Source: Symbiobacterium thermophilum (lineage in GTDB: Bacteria > Bacillota > Sulfobacillia > DYFQ01). Taken from it: a stretch of DNA of 64,000 bases. The DNA lies in contig DYFQ01000012.1 in the NCBI GenBank assembly GCA_020725105.1, positions 1-64,000 of the forward strand, in the 5' to 3' direction. Made by a program: the position numbers and the translations under genes. Shown piece by piece: positions 60,027 to 64,000 of this stretch. The notes under the pieces were generated by a model. The model made no database searches and was not told the origin of the DNA. It worked only from the letters and a program-made list of their open reading frames with translations. The stretch's first letter is position 1, and each line of letters begins with the position of its first letter.

Positions 60027-60287
60027 TCACCGGAACCGCACGCGGGCCGACTGAGCGATGTAGGTGATGAGCATGATGCCCGTCCAGAGCTTCACGAACT
60101 GAAGGGCGGTCAGTTCCTCCAGCGACCACCTGGCCGCGTCGCAGACGAGCATCCCCAGGAGGGTCACGGCGAGGCCCGGGGAGGCCAGCGGCCGGAAGCC
60201 GTTGGGCACCTCCAGGACCAGGATCATCGCCAGGCCTACCGGGATGAGGGGCGCGGCCAGGCGACACCAGAACAGACCGTCCGGCAC
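60027..60287 (-). CDS. Small uncharacterised membrane protein
   Basis: An 86-residue hydrophobic protein that I do not recognise. Two or three transmembrane segments are likely: LAAPLIPVGLAMILVLEV, LAVTLLGMLVCD and FVKLWTGIMLITYIAQ. GTG 60287 has GGGAGG about eight bases upstream on the minus strand. A short degraded stretch of the same sequence lies after the intact M42 gene (about 58608-58650), showing that the gene was part of the duplicated segment. Confidence 0.5.
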   Translation of the reverse strand: MPDGLFWCRLAAPLIPVGLAMILVLEVPNGFRPLASPGLAVTLLGMLVCDAARWSLEELTALQFVKLWTGIMLITYIAQSARVRFR

Positions 60288-60625
60288 GGGGGCATCCTCC
60301 CGCCGCCGGACTCCTCGAGGCCGGCGGAAACTTGCGGGATTAGCCTGCCCCCGAAGCCGCCTGCCAACACTTGCCTCTTTTTTTCACGGCCTTCCGACGG
60401 GACCCGGCACCGGCAACCTGAACCGGCGCCGTAGGCCCGGCTTCGTGCGCCGGTTTCGGACACCGTCCGCCAGCGCCTCGCTCCGGGGCAACATGCTGCC
60501 GAACGGCGCCTCGTGCCGTCGAGCCTCGACGTGACGGGCATCGCGACGCGCCACACCACGGGCGAAGCCACTGCGGCCGGCGCGGGCCGTGGCGGCCCCG
60601 CTCGAACCGGCCCGACGGCCGCGCT
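60288..60625. other. Intergenic region before the second Tad cluster
   Basis: About 340 bases without a supported gene. CTTTTTTTCA (about 60374-60383) is a conspicuous T-run, but no good stem precedes it. The region ends at the promoter at 60626-60655. Confidence 0.35.
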
Positions 60626-60655
60626 TTGACAAGCCGCCAGCACCGGGCCTACAAT
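60626..60655 (+). promoter_or_regulatory. Sigma-A-type promoter of the second Tad cluster
   Basis: TTGACA (60626-60631) and TACAAT (60650-60655) with an 18-base spacer. It lies 57 bases before the preferred cpaB start at 60713, which also rules out the in-frame TTG at 60626 as a start codon. Confidence 0.7.
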
Positions 60656-60712
60656 CGAGGCACGTCCCTGGCAGGTTCTTCCATTCCACGGGCTCGACGG
60701 CAGGTGACGCCG

Positions 60713-61447
60713 GTGCTGCGCGAAAACCGCTACCTTCTGCTGGCTTTTCTGGCCGCCGTGGCCACCGGGCTGTTTACCTACGCCTACCTGGCGCAGCTGG
60801 ACCGCCGGGTGGAGGTGGTGGTGGCGGCGGCCGCGGTTCCCCAGTACGCCCGGCTCGACACCGGCACGGTGAAAGTGGTCCGGCTGCCGGTGCAGGCCGT
60901 CCACCCCGACGCGGTTCTGCGGCTCGAGGACGCCCTGGGCCGCCACGTGCTGGTCCCGTCGGAGCCCGGCGAGCAGATCCTCCGCTCGAAGCTGGCCGGG
61001 AGCGGCCGGGACGCCCGTTTCGTCGCCCGCCTCGGGCCCGAGGAGCGGGCGATGATGGTGCCGGTCGGCCTGGCCCAGGGCGCCGGCGGCGCCGTCCGGC
61101 CGGGCGACCGGGTGGACGTGGTGTTCGTCACCACCGAGCACCAGAGTGGTTTCGCTCTGGCCAGGACGTTGCTCTACGGTGTCACGGTGCTGGACGTCCG
61201 GAACGACCAGGGCCGTTCGGCCACGGAGCGGGACGCAGGCCAGCCGGCGGGGGTCGTCCTGGCCGTCTCGCCCGGGCAGGCCGAACGGCTGGCCTTCGCC
61301 ATGGAGAACGGGCGGCTTTACCTCTCGCTCAGCGGCTACACGGCGGTGGAGGTGCAGACGCCGGGCGTGACCTGGGAGACCCTGTTCGCGTCGGATCCAC
61401 CGCCCGTGGTGGCAGGGGAGGGAAACCCTGGTGGCGCGCCCCGCTGA
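60713..61447 (+). CDS. CpaB/RcpC-like SAF-domain protein (second cluster)
   Basis: A 244-residue CpaB-type protein with one N-terminal transmembrane helix (YLLLAFLAAVATGLFTYAYL) and the SAF/RcpC region: VVVAAAAVPQYARLDTGTVK, SEPGEQILRSKLA, ERAMMVPVGLAQGAGG and RPGDRVDVVFVT. Unlike the copy at 38378-39820 it has no secretin-like C-terminal domain. GTG 60713 has GGCAGG upstream; GTG 60704 is possible. It overlaps the next gene by 17 bases. Confidence 0.82.
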   Translation: MLRENRYLLLAFLAAVATGLFTYAYLAQLDRRVEVVVAAAAVPQYARLDTGTVKVVRLPVQAVHPDAVLRLEDALGRHVLVPSEPGEQILRSKLAGSGRDARFVARLGPEERAMMVPVGLAQGAGGAVRPGDRVDVVFVTTEHQSGFALARTLLYGVTVLDVRNDQGRSATERDAGQPAGVVLAVSPGQAERLAFAMENGRLYLSLSGYTAVEVQTPGVTWETLFASDPPPVVAGEGNPGGAPR

Positions 61448-62825
61448 CGCCTGGCCGTCGGGCCACTGGACCCCGCCGGGCTGGGAAGCATCCCGCCGGG
61501 TCGCCGTCATCGCCGGCCAGTCGGGGCTGGGCGCGATCACCGGTGACCGCCGGTGGACCGTGGTGGCCCAGGCGGCCGATCCCCGGGCCGTGCTGCCCCT
61601 GGTGACGGCCGGGCTGGTGGACGTGCTGCTGGTGGAACGGGCCCTGGTCCCCGACGGGCAACTGGAACCCTTCGTCCGCCACGTCAAGCAGGTCGCTCCC
61701 GGCGTCCTGTTCTTTCTCCTGGCGCCCCCGGCGGCCGCGGGCCCGTGGTCCTGGGATGCCGGGCCGGCCGCCGTGCCGGGCGTGGACGGTGAGATCCCGC
61801 ACCCCTGGACGGCGGACGGCGTTGCCGCCGCCATGACCGCCGCGCCCCGAGCCCAAGGAGCGGCGCCGCCGGCGCGGCACGCGCCGCAGGCTGGTCCTGG
61901 CGGACAGGTCCTGACGGGGGACGCCCCAGGTTTCACCCCCAGGCCTTCAGGGGTCGCCCGGGAGGATCGCGGGACGGTCGTCCCGAGACCCCGGGTGCTC
62001 ACCCAGCAACTGGTGGCCGTGGTGAGCCCCAAGGGCGGGGTGGGCAAGACCTTCCTCGCCACCAACCTGGCGGTGGCCGTGGCGCGGGAGCTTGAGGCCC
62101 CCGTGGCCCTGCTCGACCTGGACCTGGCCTGCGGCGACGTGGGAATCGCCCTGGACCTCCTGTCCGGGCCGACCATTGCCGACCTGTTGCCGCAACTGGC
62201 CGGGCTGCGGCGCGACGGTTTCCGGCGGTTTCTGGTCCGCCACGCCTCCTCAGGCGTCGACGTGCTCCTGGCGCCTCCCCGGCCGGAACAGGCGGAGGAG
62301 GTGGGCGTTGACGCCGTCCGCCAGATCCTCGACCTCGTCCGGCGGGAATATGCCTTCGGCTTCATGGACACCGGGCCCACCGGCACCAGCGACGTGACCT
62401 TCGAGTGCATCGAGCAGGCGAGCCGGATCGTGCTGGTGACCACGGTGGACGCCGCCGCCCTCCGGCAGACTCAGGTCCTGGTCGAGGTGCTGAAACGGCT
62501 CAGCATCCCGCTGGAAGACCGGGTGGTCCTGGTGCTGAACCAGGTCCCGGCGCAGCCGTTTCTCTCCCCCGGCCGGGTCGAGCGGTTTCTGGGTCTGCCG
62601 GCCCGCGGCGTGATCCCGTACGACCGGCGGCTGGCGGAGACGGCGGGCTTCGAAGGCAGGCCGGCGGTGGACGCCCCGCGTTCCCACCCTCTGGTCCGCG
62701 CGCTGTACCAGGTGGCCCACGAGCTATGTCCCGTGTTCGAGGAGCCCGCGGCCAGACAGTCGGTGCTGGGGCGGCTGGCCTTGAGGCTGCGAGCGGGGCG
62801 AACGGCGGGGGTGGGCCGGCGGTGA
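61431..62825 (+). CDS. CpaE-like ParA/MinD ATPase (second cluster)
   Basis: A 464-residue CpaE homologue. The first 130 residues are a degenerate receiver-like region (VLLVERALVPDGQLEPFVRH). After a Pro/Ala-rich linker comes the ATPase with deviant Walker A VVSPKGGVGKTFLATNLAVA, LLDLDLACGDVGIALDLLSG and GFMDTGPTGTSDVTFECIEQ. The position before cpaF is the same as in the first cluster. GTG 61431 follows GGGGAGGG. The stop overlaps the cpaF start (GTGA). Confidence 0.86.
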   Translation: MARPADAWPSGHWTPPGWEASRRVAVIAGQSGLGAITGDRRWTVVAQAADPRAVLPLVTAGLVDVLLVERALVPDGQLEPFVRHVKQVAPGVLFFLLAPPAAAGPWSWDAGPAAVPGVDGEIPHPWTADGVAAAMTAAPRAQGAAPPARHAPQAGPGGQVLTGDAPGFTPRPSGVAREDRGTVVPRPRVLTQQLVAVVSPKGGVGKTFLATNLAVAVARELEAPVALLDLDLACGDVGIALDLLSGPTIADLLPQLAGLRRDGFRRFLVRHASSGVDVLLAPPRPEQAEEVGVDAVRQILDLVRREYAFGFMDTGPTGTSDVTFECIEQASRIVLVTTVDAAALRQTQVLVEVLKRLSIPLEDRVVLVLNQVPAQPFLSPGRVERFLGLPARGVIPYDRRLAETAGFEGRPAVDAPRSHPLVRALYQVAHELCPVFEEPAARQSVLGRLALRLRAGRTAGVGRR

Positions 62826-64000
62826 GGGCCCGCGAGGGGGACTCTCCGGCGGGAGCGTCTGACGGCCCGAGCCTGCCTGCCGTGGGCGCCGGGCTTCGCC
62901 GCCGGCTGCTGCGCCAGGAGGGCGGTACGCCGCCCGAGGCTCCGCCGGCACGGGTCGTCGCCGAGTCCTGGCCGCCGGCTCCCGGCGCGGCAGCAGCGTC
63001 GGCCCGCGCGAGCCCGCGGCCGGCCGACGGCGCCGCCCTCGTCGGCTACATGCAGCGCCGGGCTCTGGAGCAGTTCGCGGGGTTGGTGGAAGCAGCCGCC
63101 GGGGGACCCCAGGGGCGCCAGGCGCTGAAGCAGGCGATCGCGGCCGTCCTGGTCGAGCAGAACCTGGTCCTGGCCGGCTACACCCGCGACGCCCTGGCCG
63201 AGCTGCTGGTGGCCGAGATCGCCGGGTACGGGCCCATCGACCCGCTGCTCCGGGACGACACGGTGAGCGAGGTCATGGTGGTCGGCCCGGACCGGGTGTA
63301 CGTGGAGCGGGAGGGACGGTTGGAGGCGGTAGGGGCGCGGTTCCGCGACGAGGACCACCTGCTCGGGGTCATCAACCGGATGGTGGCCCCGGTGGGCAGG
63401 AGGATCGACCGCGCGCAACCCTTCGCCGACGCCCGCCTCCCGGACGGCTCCCGGGTTCACGCCATCATCCCCCCGCTGGCCCTGGACGGCCCGGCCCTCA
63501 CCGTGCGCAAGTTCACCGCCCAGGCTTTCAGCGGCCGGGACCTGGTCCGGCTGGGCACCCTCAGCGGGGAGATGCTGGAGTTCCTGGCCGCCTGCGTCCG
63601 CGGGCGGCTGAACCTGCTGGTGTCGGGCGGGGCCGGGAGCGGCAAGACCACCCTGCTGAACGCCTTGAGCCAGTACATCGCCGGTGAGGCGGAGCGGATC
63701 ATCACCATCGAGGACTCGGCGGAACTCAGGCTCGCTCACCCTCACGTGGTCCGGCTGGAAAGCCGGCCGCCCAACCTGGAGGGCAAGGGTGAGGTCACCA
63801 TCCGGATGCTGGTCCGCAACGCCCTCCGGATGCGGCCCGACCGGATCATCATCGGGGAAGTCCGGGGCGAGGAAGCCTTTGACCTGCTGCAGGCGCTCAA
63901 CACCGGCCACGCCGGTTCCCTCGGGACGCTCCACGCCAACTCGCCGCGGGACGCCCTCGTCCGCTTCGAAAACATGGTGCTCATGGCCGGCGAGGCGTTG
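62822..64000 (+). CDS. CpaF/TadA-like secretion ATPase (second cluster, 3' end outside window)
   Basis: The first 393 codons of a CpaF-type ATPase that continues past the window. A Pro/Ala-rich N-terminus of about 75 residues precedes [20 protein letters not shown]. Walker A is [20 protein letters not shown], then [35 protein letters not shown] and [20 protein letters not shown]. It is clearly paralogous to 41309-42763, with the same block order. GTG 62822 lies in the stop of the preceding gene. Confidence 0.92.
   Translation, partial: MRAREGDSPAGASDGPSLPAVGAGLRRRLLRQEGGTPPEAPPARVVAESWPPAPGAAAASARASPRPADGAALVGYMQRRALEQFAGLVEAAAGGPQGRQALKQAIAAVLVEQNLVLAGYTRDALAELLVAEIAGYGPIDPLLRDDTVSEVMVVGPDRVYVEREGRLEAVGARFRDEDHLLGVINRMVAPVGRRIDRAQPFADARLPDGSRVHAIIPPLALDGPALTVRKFTAQAFSGRDLVRLGTLSGEMLEFLAACVRGRLNLLVSGGAGSGKTTLLNALSQYIAGEAERIITIEDSAELRLAHPHVVRLESRPPNLEGKGEVTIRMLVRNALRMRPDRIIIGEVRGEEAFDLLQALNTGHAGSLGTLHANSPRDALVRFENMVLMAGEAL

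Overview
The window is about 70% GC and comes from a chromosome that is very probably a high-GC, endospore-forming Firmicute (Bacillota) of the Symbiobacterium / Thermaerobacter / Limnochorda kind. This is inferred from gene content, not from any search. The evidence is the alaS - ireB - (rhomboid) - ruvX - DUF1292 - mltG order, an uninterrupted sporulation sigma factor SigK with a pro-sequence, a GerW (YtfJ) / DUF2953 (YtfI) spore pair, strong AGGAGG ribosome binding sites and frequent GTG/TTG starts. Genes are dense, often overlap by GTGA or ATGA, and are frequently fused: Fmt-PorG, GlcD-GlcE, AroK-AroB, EcfA-EcfA, CpaB-secretin.

Layout. 1-8.5 kb: alaS 3' end, ireB, rhomboid protease, ruvX, DUF1292, mltG, a class B penicillin-binding protein, a convergent quinone-oxidoreductase-like gene, and sigK. 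8.6-12.8 kb (minus strand): an anaerobic-respiration operon of iron-sulfur subunit, cytochrome b, Tat-exported molybdopterin oxidoreductase and TorD chaperone. It has a good promoter followed by a palindrome that looks like a Rex (or CRP/FNR) operator. 13.2-24.2 kb: an IclR regulator, a complete four-part 2-oxoacid:ferredoxin oxidoreductase whose gamma subunit is fused to a formyltransferase, an Nramp-fold transporter without the metal-binding motif, and a GlcDE-GlcF 2-hydroxyacid oxidase. 24.2-26.1 kb: a likely Mn2+ riboswitch, a small zinc-ribbon protein and a cation exchanger. 26.3-32.1 kb: DUF6671, purE, purK, a decayed iron ABC permease, an SbtA/SbtB bicarbonate-transport pair, and a YqeG phosphatase. 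32.3-36.2 kb: aroE, aroC, aroKB.

36.3-45.2 kb: a Tad/Flp pilus operon (flp, tadE, tadG-like, cpaB-secretin, cpaE, cpaF, tadB, tadC, DUF192) preceded by a c-di-GMP-I riboswitch and terminator. 45.2-49.6 kb: TetR with its operator, and an asymmetric heterodimeric ABC exporter. 49.9-52.2 kb: gerW, DUF2953, DUF429. 52.2-55.8 kb: an ECF vitamin-type transporter (EcfAA, EcfT, S component). 56.1-58.6 kb: adenosylhomocysteinase and an M42 aminopeptidase. 58.4-60.0 kb: a 134-bp perfect direct repeat of the end of the M42 gene, enclosing 1.3 kb of unknown, lower-GC DNA. 60.6-64.0 kb: a second, paralogous Tad-type set (cpaB, cpaE, cpaF), cut by the window end.

The most interesting unit is 13.2-24.2 kb. 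A 2-hydroxyacid oxidase (glycolate or lactate type) would make a 2-oxoacid, and a ferredoxin oxidoreductase would decarboxylate it. The attached formyltransferase domain keeps its catalytic Asn-His-Asp triad, which suggests that a formyl unit is exchanged with tetrahydrofolate, as would follow if the 2-oxoacid were glyoxylate. The substrate is inference only. No tRNA, rRNA, CRISPR array or intact insertion sequence was seen.
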